Shown: positions 35,731 through 44,676 of the stretch, piece by piece
Layout: every line of letters starts with the position of its first letter
Numbering within the stretch: position 1 is the first letter of the stretch
Assembly (NCBI GenBank): GCA_037349315.1
Contig: JBAIAC010000129.1
Span: 310,001-374,000 of the forward strand
Origin: Chelydra serpentina
Taxonomy: Eukaryota; Chordata; Testudines; Chelydridae
DNA length: 64,000 bases
Direction of reading: 5' to 3'
Notes under the pieces: generated by a model
Databases searched by the model: none
Told to the model about the DNA's origin: nothing
What the model saw: the letters and a program-made list of their open reading frames with translations, nothing else
Translations under genes and position numbers: made by a program

Positions 35731-37035
35731 CACCAGACCAGCATGTGCACACTCTTATGCAAACTAGTTATATAAGGAAATGGAGTTGGGGCTGAATCAA
35801 AGATAGTTCTTTGTGCATCATTCTGTCAGAACAAGTTACTGCATTTTATACATTCATAGATCCCAAGGCCGGAAGGGACCACTGTGATCATCTAGTCTGA
35901 CCTACTGTATAGCACAGGCCAGAGAACTTCCCCAAAATAATTCCTAGAGCAGATCTTTCAGAAAAACATCTATTCTTGATTTTAAAATGCCAGTGATAGA
36001 GAATCCATTATGACCCTTGATACATTGTTCCAATGGTTATTTACCCTCACTGTCAGAAATGTACACCTTATTTCCAGCCTGAATTTGTCTAGGTTCAACT
36101 TCCAGCCATTGGATCATGTTAGACCTTTCTCTGCTAGAGCCCATTGTCAAATATTTGTTCCCCATGTAACTATTTATGGACTGTGATCAAATTACTCCGT
36201 ACGCTGCTTTTCATTAAGCTAAATAGGTTGAGCTCCGTGAGTCTGTCACTATAAGGGAGGTTTTTTAATCCTTTAATCCAGTCTCGTGTCTCTTCTCTGA
36301 ACCCTCTCCAGTTTATTAACATCTGTCTTGAATTGTGGACACCAGAAATGAGTACAGGATTCCAAAAGTGGATGCGCCAATGACAAATTCAGAGGTAAAA
36401 TAGCCTCTCTACTCCTGCTCAAGATTCCCTTGCTTATGCATCCCAGGATCACATTGGCCCTTTTGGCCACAGCCTCACACTGGCAGCTCATGTTCAGCTG
36501 ATTGTCCACCATGACCCCCAAATCTTTTTCCAAGTCTCTGCTTCCCAGGATAGAGTCCCCCATCCTGTATGTCCGGCCTACGTTCTTTGTTCCTAGGTGT
36601 GTACGTTTACATTTAGCTGCACTAAAATGCATGTTGTGTGCTTGCACCCAGCTTACCAAGCGATCCAGATCGCTTTGTATCAGTGTCCTCTTCACTGTTT
36701 ACCACTTCCCCAATTTCTCTGTCATCTGCAAAACTTTATCAGTGATGATTTCTTTTTCTTCCAGCTCATTGACAAAAATGTTAAATAACGCAGGGCCAAG
36801 AGCCAATACCTGCAGGACCCCACTAGAAACACACTGATTTCTGATGATTTCCCTGTGTATGATTAAATGTTGAGACCTATCAGTTAGCCAGCTTTTAATC
36901 CATTTAATGTTACTGCCTTGATAATTTTATAATCATTCTAATTTTTTAATCATAGAATCATAGAATCTCAGGGTTGGAAGGGACCTCAGGAGGTCATCTA
37001 GTCCAACCCCCTGCTCAAAGCAGGACCAACCCCAA

Positions 37036-39885
37036 CTAGATCATCCCAGCCAGGGCTTTGTCAAGCCTGACCTTAAAAACCTCCAAGGAAGGAGACTCCA
37101 CCACCTCCCTAGGTAACCCATTCCAGTGCTTCACCACCCTACTAGTGAAAAAGTTTTTCCTAATATCCAACCTAAACCTCCCCCTCTGCAACTTGAGACC
37201 ATTACTCCTTGTTCTGTCATCTTCTACCACTGAGAACAGTCTAGATCCATCCTCTTTGGAACCCCCTTTTAGGTAGTTGAAAGCAGCTATCAAATCCCCC
37301 CTCACTCTTCTCTTCTGCAAGCTAAACAATCTCAGTTCCCTCAGCCTCTCCTCATAAGTCATGTGCTCCAGCCCCCTAATCATTTTTGTCGCCCTCCGTT
37401 GGACTCTTTCCAATTTATCCACATCCTTCTTGTAGTGTGGGGCCCAAAACTGGACACAGTACTCCAAATGAGGCCTCACCAGTGCCGAATAGAGGGGAAT
37501 AATCACGTCCCTCGATCTGCTGGAAATGCCCCTACTTATACAGCCCAAAATGCCGTTAGCCTTCTTGGCAACAAGGGCACACTGTTGACTCATATTCAGC
37601 TTTTCGTCCACTGTAACCCCTAGGTCCTTTTCTGCAGAACTGCTGCCCAGCCATTCGGTCCCTAGTCTGTAGGAGTGCATGGGATTCTTCCGTCCTAAGT
37701 GCAGGACTCTGCACTTGTCCTTGTTGAACCTCATCAGATTTCTTTTGGCCCAATCCTCTAATTTGTCTAGGTCCCTCTGTATCCTATCCCTACCCTCCAG
37801 CGTATCAACCACTCCTCCCAGTTTAGTGTCATCTGCAAACTTGCTAAGGGTGCAGTCCACACCATCCTCCAGGTCGTTGATGAAGATATTGAACAAAACC
37901 GGCCCCAGCACCGACCCTTGGGGCACTCCACTTGATACCGGCTGCCAACTAGACATGGAGCCATTGATCACTACCCGTTGAGCACGACCATCCAGCCAGT
38001 TTTCTATCCACCTTACCGTCCATTCATCCAGCCCATAATTCTTTAACTTGCTGGCAAGAACGCTGTGCGAGACTGTATCAAAAGCTTTGCTAAAGTCAAG
38101 AAATAGCACATCCACTGCTTTCCCCTCATCCACAGAGCCAGTTATCTCATCATAGAAGGCAATTAGGTTAGTCAGGCATGACTTGCCCTTGGTGAATCCA
38201 TGCTGACTGTTTCTGATCACTTTCCCCTCCTTTAAGTGGTTCAAAATTGATTCCTTGAGGACCTGTTCCATGATTTTTCCAGGGATTGAGGTGAGACTGA
38301 CTGGCCTGTAGTTCCCCGGATCTTCCTTCTTCCCTTTTTTAAAGATGGGCACTACATTCGCTTTTTTCCAGTCATCCGGGACCTCCCCCGATTGCCATGA
38401 TTTGTCAAAGATAATGGCCAATGGCTCTGCAATCACATCGGCCAACTCCTTTAGCACCCTCGGATGCAGTGCATCCGGCCCCATGGACTTGTGTTCGTCC
38501 AGCTTTTCTAAATAGTCCCGAACTACTTCTTTCTCCACAGAGGGCTGGTCACCTCCTCCCCATACCGTGCTGCGGAGTGCAGCCATCTGGGAGCTGCCCT
38601 TGTCTGTGAAGACAGAGGCAAAAAAAGCATTGAGTACACTAGCTTTCTCCACATCCTCTGTCACAAGGTTCCCTCCCTCATTCAGCAAGGGGCCCACACG
38701 TTCCTTGACTTTCTTCTTGTTGCTAACATACCTGAAGAAACCCTTCTTGTTACTCCTAACATCTCCGGCTAGCTGCAACTCCAAGTGTGATTTGGCCTTC
38801 CTAATTTCACTCCTGCATGCCTGAACAATATTTTTATACTCCTCCCTGGTCATTTGTCCAATCTTCCACTTCTTGTAAGCTGCTTTTTTGTGTTTAAGAC
38901 GAGCAAGGATTTCACTGTTAAGCCAAGCTGGTCGCCTGCCATATTTACTTTTCTTTCTACACATCGGGATGGTTTGTTCCTGCAACCTCAATAAGGTTTC
39001 TTTAAAATACAGCCAGCTTTCCTCGACTCCTTTCCCCCTCATGTTATTCTCCCAGGGGACCTTGCCCATCAGTTCCCTGAGGGAGTCAAAGTCTGCTTTT
39101 CTGAAGTCCAGGCTCTGTATTCTACTGCTCTCCTTTCTTCCTTGTGTCAGGATCCTGAACTCGACCATCTCATGGTCACTGCCTCCCAGGTTCCCATCCA
39201 CTATTGCTTCCTCTACTATTTCTTCCCTGTTTGTGAGCAGCAGGTCAAGAAGAGCTTTTCCCCTAGTTGGTTCCTCCAGCACTTGCACCAGGAAATTGTC
39301 CCCTACACTTTCCAAAAACTTCCTGGATTGTCTGTGGACCGCTGTATTGCTCTCCCAGCAGATTTCGGGGTGATTAAAGTCACCCATGAGAACCAGGGCC
39401 TGTGATCTAGTAACTTCTGTTAGTTGCTGGAAGAAAGCCTCGTCCACCTCATCCCCCTGGTCTGGTGGTCTGTAGCAGACTCCCACCACGACATTACCCT
39501 TGTTGCTCACACTTCTCAATTTAATCCAGAGACACTCAGGTTTTTCTGCAGTTTCATACTGGAGCTCTGAGCAGTCATACTGCTCTCTTACATACAACGC
39601 AACTCCCCCACCTTTTCTGCCCTGCCTATCCTTCCTGAACAGTTTATATCCATCCATGACAGTACTCCAATCGTGTGAGTTATCCCACCAAGTCTCTGTT
39701 ATTCCAATTACGTCATAATTCCTTGACTGTGCCAGGACTTCCAGTTCTCCCTGCTTGTTCCCCAGGCTTCTTGCATTTGTGTATAGGCATTTAAGATAAC
39801 TCACCGATTGTCCTGCTGTCCCAGTATGGGGCAGGAGCCCTCCCCTCTTGCACTCACCTACTTGTGCTTCCTCCCGGTATCCCAC
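37036..39885 (-). CDS. CR1 ORF2: endonuclease-reverse transcriptase
   Basis: An intact 949-codon frame. The N-terminal apurinic-type endonuclease shows TNARSLGNK (about residue 36), ITETWW with the catalytic glutamate (about 62-67), MGDFNHP (about 165) and GSDHEMVEF (about 235). The reverse transcriptase follows with [71 protein letters not shown] and the catalytic FADD (about 683). It ends with [12 protein letters not shown] and LDKALAGMI. The protein nicks target DNA and copies CR1 RNA from the 3' end. Length and motif set match complete CR1 ORF2. The start is the ATG 44 bp after the ORF1 stop. The earliest endonuclease motif lies close to this start, so it is plausible but not proven. Confidence 0.92.
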   Translation of the reverse strand: MGYREEAQVGECKRGGLLPHTGTAGQSVSYLKCLYTNARSLGNKQGELEVLAQSRNYDVIGITETWWDNSHDWSTVMDGYKLFRKDRQGRKGGGVALYVREQYDCSELQYETAEKPECLWIKLRSVSNKGNVVVGVCYRPPDQGDEVDEAFFQQLTEVTRSQALVLMGDFNHPEICWESNTAVHRQSRKFLESVGDNFLVQVLEEPTRGKALLDLLLTNREEIVEEAIVDGNLGGSDHEMVEFRILTQGRKESSRIQSLDFRKADFDSLRELMGKVPWENNMRGKGVEESWLYFKETLLRLQEQTIPMCRKKSKYGRRPAWLNSEILARLKHKKAAYKKWKIGQMTREEYKNIVQACRSEIRKAKSHLELQLAGDVRSNKKGFFRYVSNKKKVKERVGPLLNEGGNLVTEDVEKASVLNAFFASVFTDKGSSQMAALRSTVWGGGDQPSVEKEVVRDYLEKLDEHKSMGPDALHPRVLKELADVIAEPLAIIFDKSWQSGEVPDDWKKANVVPIFKKGKKEDPGNYRPVSLTSIPGKIMEQVLKESILNHLKEGKVIRNSQHGFTKGKSCLTNLIAFYDEITGSVDEGKAVDVLFLDFSKAFDTVSHSVLASKLKNYGLDEWTVRWIENWLDGRAQRVVINGSMSSWQPVSSGVPQGSVLGPVLFNIFINDLEDGVDCTLSKFADDTKLGGVVDTLEGRDRIQRDLDKLEDWAKRNLMRFNKDKCRVLHLGRKNPMHSYRLGTEWLGSSSAEKDLGVTVDEKLNMSQQCALVAKKANGILGCISRGISSRSRDVIIPLYSALVRPHLEYCVQFWAPHYKKDVDKLERVQRRATKMIRGLEHMTYEERLRELRLFSLQKRRVRGDLIAAFNYLKGGSKEDGSRLFSVVEDDRTRSNGLKLQRGRFRLDIRKNFFTSRVVKHWNGLPREVVESPSLEVFKVRLDKALAGMI

Positions 39886-39929
39886 TTCCCCACTTACCTC
39901 GGGGCTTTGGTCTCCTTCCCCCGGTGAAC

Positions 39930-40946
39930 CTAGTTTAAAGCCCTCCTCACTAGGTTGGCCAGCCTGCTTCCAAAGATGCTCTTCCCTCTCTTCGTCAGGT
40001 GGAGCCCGTCTCTGCCTAGCACTCCTTCTTCTTGGAACACCATCCCATGGTCAAAGAATCCAAACCCTTCTCTCCGACACCATCTGCGTAGCCATTCGTT
40101 GACTTCCACGATTCGACGGTCTCTACCCCGGCCTTTTCCTGCCACAGGGAGAATGGACGAGAACACCACTTGCGCCTCAAACGCCTTTATCCTTCTTCCC
40201 AGAGCCACGTAGTCTGCAGTAATACGCTCAAGGTCATTCTTGGCAGTATCATTGGTGCCCACGTGGAGAAGCAGGAAGGGGTAGCAATCTGAGGGCTTGA
40301 TGAGTCTCGGCAGTCTCTCCGTCACATCACGAATCCTAGCCCCTGGCAAGCAGCACACCTCTCGGTTTTCCCGGTCAGGGCGGCAGATAGATGACTCAGT
40401 CCCCCTGAGGAGAGAGTCCCCGACCACCACCACCCTCCTCCTCCTCTTGGGAGTGGTGGTCGTGGAACCCCCATCACTAGGACTGTGCATCTCATGCCTT
40501 CCAGTCAGTGGAGTCTCCTTCTGCTGTGTTCCCTCAGATGCATCATTCACTCCACTCTCTGCACTAGTGCCTGTGGAGAGAACATGAAAACGGTTGCTCA
40601 TCTGAATATGCGTTTCTTGTACATGGACTTGTCTCATACTCTTTCCTCTTCTGGAGGTCACATGCCGCCAATTATCCTCGCTGGTCTTCTGTCCCCGCTG
40701 CGCAGCCTCCTCTGAATCCTCACAACACTGCGCCCGCTGAAGCCTATCCTGACGTCTATCCAGGAACTCCTCATTTTCTTTTATGGAATGCAGGGTTGAT
40801 ACTCGTTTCTCCAGACCTTGAATCTTCTCCTCCAATATGGAGATCAGCTTGCACTTTGTACAGACAAAGTCGCTTCTATCCTGTGGAAGAAAGACAAACA
40901 TGGCACATCCTGTGCAGGTCACGACAGCGGATCGCTCAGCCTCCAT
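39930..40946 (-). CDS. CR1 ORF1: zinc-binding, coiled-coil and SGNH esterase protein
   Basis: An intact 338-codon frame. Near the N terminus two CxxC pairs (C11/C14 and C29/C32) could bind zinc. Residues about 33-75 have a heptad-like helical stretch ([18 protein letters not shown]), and the middle is polar and low-complexity. The C-terminal half is an SGNH/GDSL-hydrolase domain: [11 protein letters not shown] (Ser in block I, residue 178), HVGTND (block III) and GRDGLHL (Asp-x-x-His, block V, about 313-316). Such an esterase domain is known from CR1 ORF1 proteins, where ORF1 acts as RNA-binding chaperone. The role of the esterase is not settled. It is followed by ORF2 after 44 bp. Confidence 0.9.
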   Translation of the reverse strand: MEAERSAVVTCTGCAMFVFLPQDRSDFVCTKCKLISILEEKIQGLEKRVSTLHSIKENEEFLDRRQDRLQRAQCCEDSEEAAQRGQKTSEDNWRHVTSRRGKSMRQVHVQETHIQMSNRFHVLSTGTSAESGVNDASEGTQQKETPLTGRHEMHSPSDGGSTTTTPKRRRRVVVVGDSLLRGTESSICRPDRENREVCCLPGARIRDVTERLPRLIKPSDCYPFLLLHVGTNDTAKNDLERITADYVALGRRIKAFEAQVVFSSILPVAGKGRGRDRRIVEVNEWLRRWCRREGFGFFDHGMVFQEEGVLGRDGLHLTKRGKSIFGSRLANLVRRALN

Positions 40947-41330
40947 AGTTCCTTCCTTCGAAGAGTTTCCTCACTTGTGGCAGAAGCTACTCAGGGAAAC
41001 CTGCAAGGGGGATGCCTCAGTAGGTTCTCTCCAGGCGAACTCCCAGGCTAACTCCACCTGTTTGCTTCTCTGCTATGCGCTGCTCCGCTGGTGCGCAGCT
41101 GACTGACAGTCTTTTTAGAAGAGTCTGCAATGAAGCACTCCCAAATCACACTTTTCAAACAGGAAATCAAACACTCTAGCACACGGTCAAAGTGCCAAAC
41201 TGTCCCCTCAACAGATACTCACTCCCCCGTCTGCAGCCACCTGGTTGCTCTGCCTCTCCCTTTAGTTTGGGTAAAAAGAATTAGGAATGGCAAGGATAGC
41301 TTGCCCCCTTCGCACTCCCCTTCCAAACTC

Positions 41331-41648
41331 CCTCTCAAACTCCCCTGTTTGCAGCCCCTGTTTGCAAAGCGCCCTGGTCGCTTGTGCACGGCTTTATAAA
41401 GCCCCGGCCTCCCTGATTGATTAGCCCCGCCCCCTGGTGTAGAAGCTCACAGCTTCCAACTGCCAGCCACAGCACACGGTCCTGCAAACAAACAAATGAA
41501 CAAACAGACAGACACAAGCTCAGCACACAGCAAGTACCCCCAAACACACACTACAGACAGCCACTTACCCCAAGGGTCCTGTATTTGCTCCTGCTTTACC
41601 TGGAGCAATTCCTCTCAAACTCCCCTGTTTGCAGCCCCTGTTCGCAAA
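41331..41648 (-). promoter_or_regulatory. CR1 5' UTR / internal promoter with partial duplication
   Basis: On the minus strand are a GC box (GGGGGCGGGGC, about 41440-41425), a CAAT-like block (TAATCAATCA) and a TATA-like CTTTATAAAG near 41400, all before ORF1. A 38 bp segment with core CCCCTGTTTGCAGCCCCTGT occurs at 41331-41368 and, with one mismatch, at 41611-41648. This means the 5' end carries more than one promoter unit with a period of 280 bp. CR1 needs an internal promoter because it is reinserted from its own RNA. Confidence 0.6.
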
Positions 41649-42373
41649 TGTGAAAATGTGTGGTCACAACTGAAGTCTCACAGAAGTCTATTACATCAAC
41701 ACTGTTACCATTACCAACAAATCTTGTAATCTCCTCAAAAAAAGATACCAAATTAGTTTGAGAGGGTCTATTTTCCATAAACCCATGTTGATATTAATTG
41801 TTACCCTCCTTTCATTCTTTATTAACCGAGTCCTGTGTATGCTGCGCCGTTATTTTGCCTGGGATCAACGTCAGACTGACAGACCTGTAATTACTCTGCT
41901 TGTCCCATTTACCCTTTCTAAGGGTACGTCTACACTACAGAATTAGGTGGAAATTATAGAAGTCGATATATTAAAACCCGAATTTATGGAATCGATTGTG
42001 TGTCCCCCCACTAAAGAGCATTAAGACCATGAGGTCGATTGACTGTGTCCACAGTAGCGAGACTAGCATCGACCTTCGGAGCATTGCATTGCGGGTAGCT
42101 ATCCCACAGTTCCCGCAGTCTCCGCCGCCCATTGGAATTCTGGGTTGCGATCCCAAAGCCTGATGGGGCAGAAAACATTGTCGCTGGTGGTTCTGGGTAC
42201 ATGTCGTCAAGCATCAAACGTCCCTCCCTCCCTCCTTGAAAGCAATCTTTTTCGCGCCTTGTCTCCGGGGTTTCCCTGTTTGCTACGGAAGCCTGCTCAG
42301 CTCACAATTACCGTACATCTCCAGCGTACGCCTGCACATCAGGTCTAGTGGGGATTCAGTCACGCTATAATAT

Positions 42374-42450
42374 GGGCAGAGGGATAGCTCAGCGTTCTGA
42401 GCGTTGGCCCGCTAAACCCGGGGTTGCGAGTTCAATCCTTGAGGGGGCCA
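42374..42450 (+). repeat. tRNA-like SINE head inside Harbinger (copy 1)
   Basis: GGATAGCTCAG and TTGGCCCGCTAAACCC, followed by GTTGCGAGTTCAATCC and GAGGGGGCCA, match the tRNA-derived head of the Cry SINE (compare 48989-49177). The SINE body and CR1-like tail are missing. Box A and box B of a Pol III promoter are both recognisable. Confidence 0.8.
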
Positions 42451-42467
42451 TTCCGCCTGAGGCTGGT

Positions 42468-42917
42468 AGTCGCGGGACTGCACAGCATAAGCTCCTTGCC
42501 TTCTAGCTGCAGATGGTGCAATATGCCATAAATGGTTGTGGTCGCGGGACCATATAGCAGCAGCTCCTTGCCTCCTACCTGCAGATCGTACAATATGCTT
42601 GAAATTCGTGTGCTCCTGGCCGGCGGCCTATGTTGTGGCTGGCCGGGGGCGCTTGGACATAAATGGGAGTGACCGGAGTGACTCTGGTCATTCTCTTTTT
42701 TACGTTTTGTTTAAGGGAGATTCAGCACTGCCTGGAACACGGGCAGAGGGATAGCTCAGCGGTATGAGCGTTGGCCCGCTAAACCCAGGGTTGCGAGTTC
42801 AATCCTTGAGGGGGCCAGGAGAGCTTATTGTATCATCTGCAGCTAGAAGGGAAGGCGCCTAACCCTTGATCACCGCATATTGTACTATCTGCAGCTAGAA
42901 GGAAATGAGCCTAACCC
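42468..42917. repeat. four-copy box in opposed orientation upstream of transposase
   Basis: A roughly 24 bp box, TTCTAGCTGCAGATGGTGCA and its variants, occurs directly at about 42500 and 42573. It occurs inverted (CATCTGCAGCTAGAAGG-like) at about 42834 and 42887. The direct pair belongs to a 72 bp repeat starting GTCGCGGGAC. Such repeated boxes next to a transposon end are candidate protein-binding sites; this function is an inference. Confidence 0.6.
42741..42817 (+). repeat. tRNA-like SINE head inside Harbinger (copy 2)
   Basis: Almost the same 77 bases as at 42374, with GGTATGAGCG in place of GTTCTGAGCG, so closer to the SINE consensus. It also stops at GGGGGCCA without a SINE body. The two heads are 367 bp apart. 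Confidence 0.8.
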
Positions 42918-43073
42918 TTGCTCCCCCCTCCCTCCGTGAAAGCAACTGAGGGGGGAGCAAAAAATCCTTTCGCGCCTTTTTTCATGCGGGCGCCATATTG
43001 CTGACACCATTGTTATCCACCCGCCGCTTCTGCTCCCACTCTGCTGTCCTGCAAACAGCATACCAGGGAAAGC

Positions 43074-44369
43074 ATGGAGCACGATCAGATCACCGCAACT
43101 GTTATGGCCGTTATGAACACCACGCGCATTGTCCAGGAGTATATGGAGAACGAGAACCGGGAGCTGCTAGAGCAACAGGAGGCGAGGACGGGACAGCATC
43201 AGCCTGAGGACAGTGATGAGGACATGGACACAGACCTCTCTCAAAAAAGGCCCCCCCGCAAGGTGGACATCATGGTGGTAATGGGGCTCGTCGATACAGT
43301 GGAACGCTGATTCTGGGCCCGGGAAACAAGCACAGACTGGTGGGACCACATAGTGCTGCAGGTCTGGGATGAATCCCAGTGGCTGCGAAACTTTCGCATG
43401 CGTAAGGGCACTTTCATGGAACTTTGTGAGTTGCTTTCCCCTGCCCTGAAGCTCCAGAACACCAAGATGAGAGCAGCCCTCACAGTAGAGAAGCGACTGG
43501 CGATAGCCCTGTGGAAGCTTGCAACGCCAGACAGCTACCGGTCAGTCGCGAATCAATTCGGAGTGGGAAAATCTACAGTGGGGGCTGTTGTCATGCAAGT
43601 AGCCAGGGCGATCACCAAGCTGCTTGTACCAAGGGTTGTGAGTCTGGGAAATGTGCAGCTCATACTGGATGGCTTTGCAGCAATGGGGTTCCCGAACTGT
43701 GGAGGGGCGATAGACGGAACCCATATCCCTATCTTAGCACCGGACCACCAAGCCAGCGAGTACATAAACCGAAAGGGTTACTTTTCAATAGTGCTGCAAG
43801 CACTGGTGGATCATAAGGGACGTTTCACCAACATCAGCGTGGGATGGCCGGGAAAGGTACATGACGCTCGCATCTTCAGGAACTCTGGTCTGTTTCAGCT
43901 GCTGCAGCAAGGGACTTTCTTCCCAGACCAGAAAATAACCGTTGGGGATGTTGAGATGCCCATAGTTATCCTTGGGGACCCAGCCTACCGCTTAATGCCA
44001 TGGCTCATGAAGCCATACACAGGTAGCCTGGACAGTAGTCAGGACCTTTTCAACTATAGGCTGAGCAAGTGCAGAATGGTGGTGGAATGTGCATTTGGCC
44101 GTTTAAAAGCTCGCTGGAGAAGTTTATTAACTAGGTTAGATCTCAGCGAAAACAATATTCCCATTATTATTACTGCTTGCTGTGCGCTCCACAATATCTG
44201 TGAGAGTAAGGGGGAGACGTTTATGGCGGGGTGGGAGGTTGAGGCAAATCGCCTGGCCACTGGTTATGCGCAGCCAGACACCAGGGCTATTACAAGAGTA
44301 CAGCAGGGTGCGTTGCGCATCAGGGAAGCTTTGAAAACCAGTTTCATGAATGGCCAGGATGCTGTGTGA
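43074..44369 (+). pseudogene. Harbinger DDE transposase, one premature stop
   Basis: One frame runs from the ATG at 43074 to the TGA at 44367-44369 but is cut by a TGA at 43308-43310 (after VDTVER), probably a CGA or AGA codon changed by a single base. The remaining 338-codon frame starts at 43353. It shows a helix-turn-helix-like SYRSVANQFGVGKSTV (residues 61-76) and the DDE_Tnp_4 catalytic set: GAIDGTHI (D121), VHDARIF with ILGDPAY (D209) and MVVECAFGR (E245), followed by CCALHNICE. The transposase would cut and join the element at TAA/TTA sites together with the Myb-like partner. Everything apart from the one stop is intact, indicating recent loss. Confidence 0.9.
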
Positions 44370-44476
44370 AAGTTCTGTTTTTCCCCATTAATGAAAAGCC
44401 CCGCCCCTTCATTCACTCTACTTCCCTTTACCCAAACCGCCCTGCCCTCCCCCCCTCGGTCACCGCTTGCAGAGGA

Positions 44477-44516
44477 AATAAAGTCATTGTTGCTTAAAAA
44501 TCATGCATTCTTTATT
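44477..44516. terminator. facing polyadenylation signals of convergent Harbinger genes
   Basis: AATAAA on the + strand at 44477-44482 lies 108 bp after the transposase stop. AATAAA on the minus strand at 44516-44511 lies 161 bp beyond the Myb-like gene's stop. The two transcripts would overlap at their 3' ends. Confidence 0.65.
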
Positions 44517-44566
44517 AATTCGTAAAACACAGAGGGGGAACTATGGGGGTAACTGCCACAGTCTCC

Positions 44567-44650
44567 CGGGATAGGTGGTGAAGGAAGGGAAGCACCAGGA
44601 TGGGTGGTGGAGGAAGGGAAGCACCAGGATGGGTGGTGGAGGAGGGGATG
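44567..44650. repeat. 30 bp tandem repeat in Harbinger 3' UTR
   Basis: Units of the form GATGGGTGGTGGAGGAAGGG followed by AAGCACCAG are repeated about 2.7 times between the transposase and the Myb-like gene. Confidence 0.8.
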
Positions 44651-44676
44651 AGGGAAGGACAAGGACACACAGCACT

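Larger units (their letters stand above)
36952..41648 (-). mobile_element. full-length CR1 LINE with both ORFs open
   Basis: A minus-strand CR1 of about 4.7 kb. From its 5' end: a GC-rich 5' UTR (41648-40947), ORF1 (40946-39930), a 44 bp gap, ORF2 (39885-37036), and a short 3' UTR ending in two ATTCTATGATT-type repeats at about 36952. No stop or frameshift interrupts either ORF, so it is a young and possibly competent copy. It sits inside the old CR1 at a T-rich site. No clear TSD was recognised, which is common for CR1. Confidence 0.9.

Noticed and set aside
37058..40715. Numerous + strand open frames
   Set aside because: They are antisense shadows of the intact CR1 ORF1 and ORF2 on the minus strand.
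42374..42817. Two tRNA genes
   Set aside because: The boxes are there, but the acceptor, anticodon and T stems pair poorly and the sequence matches the Cry SINE head, so these are tRNA-derived heads and not functional tRNAs.
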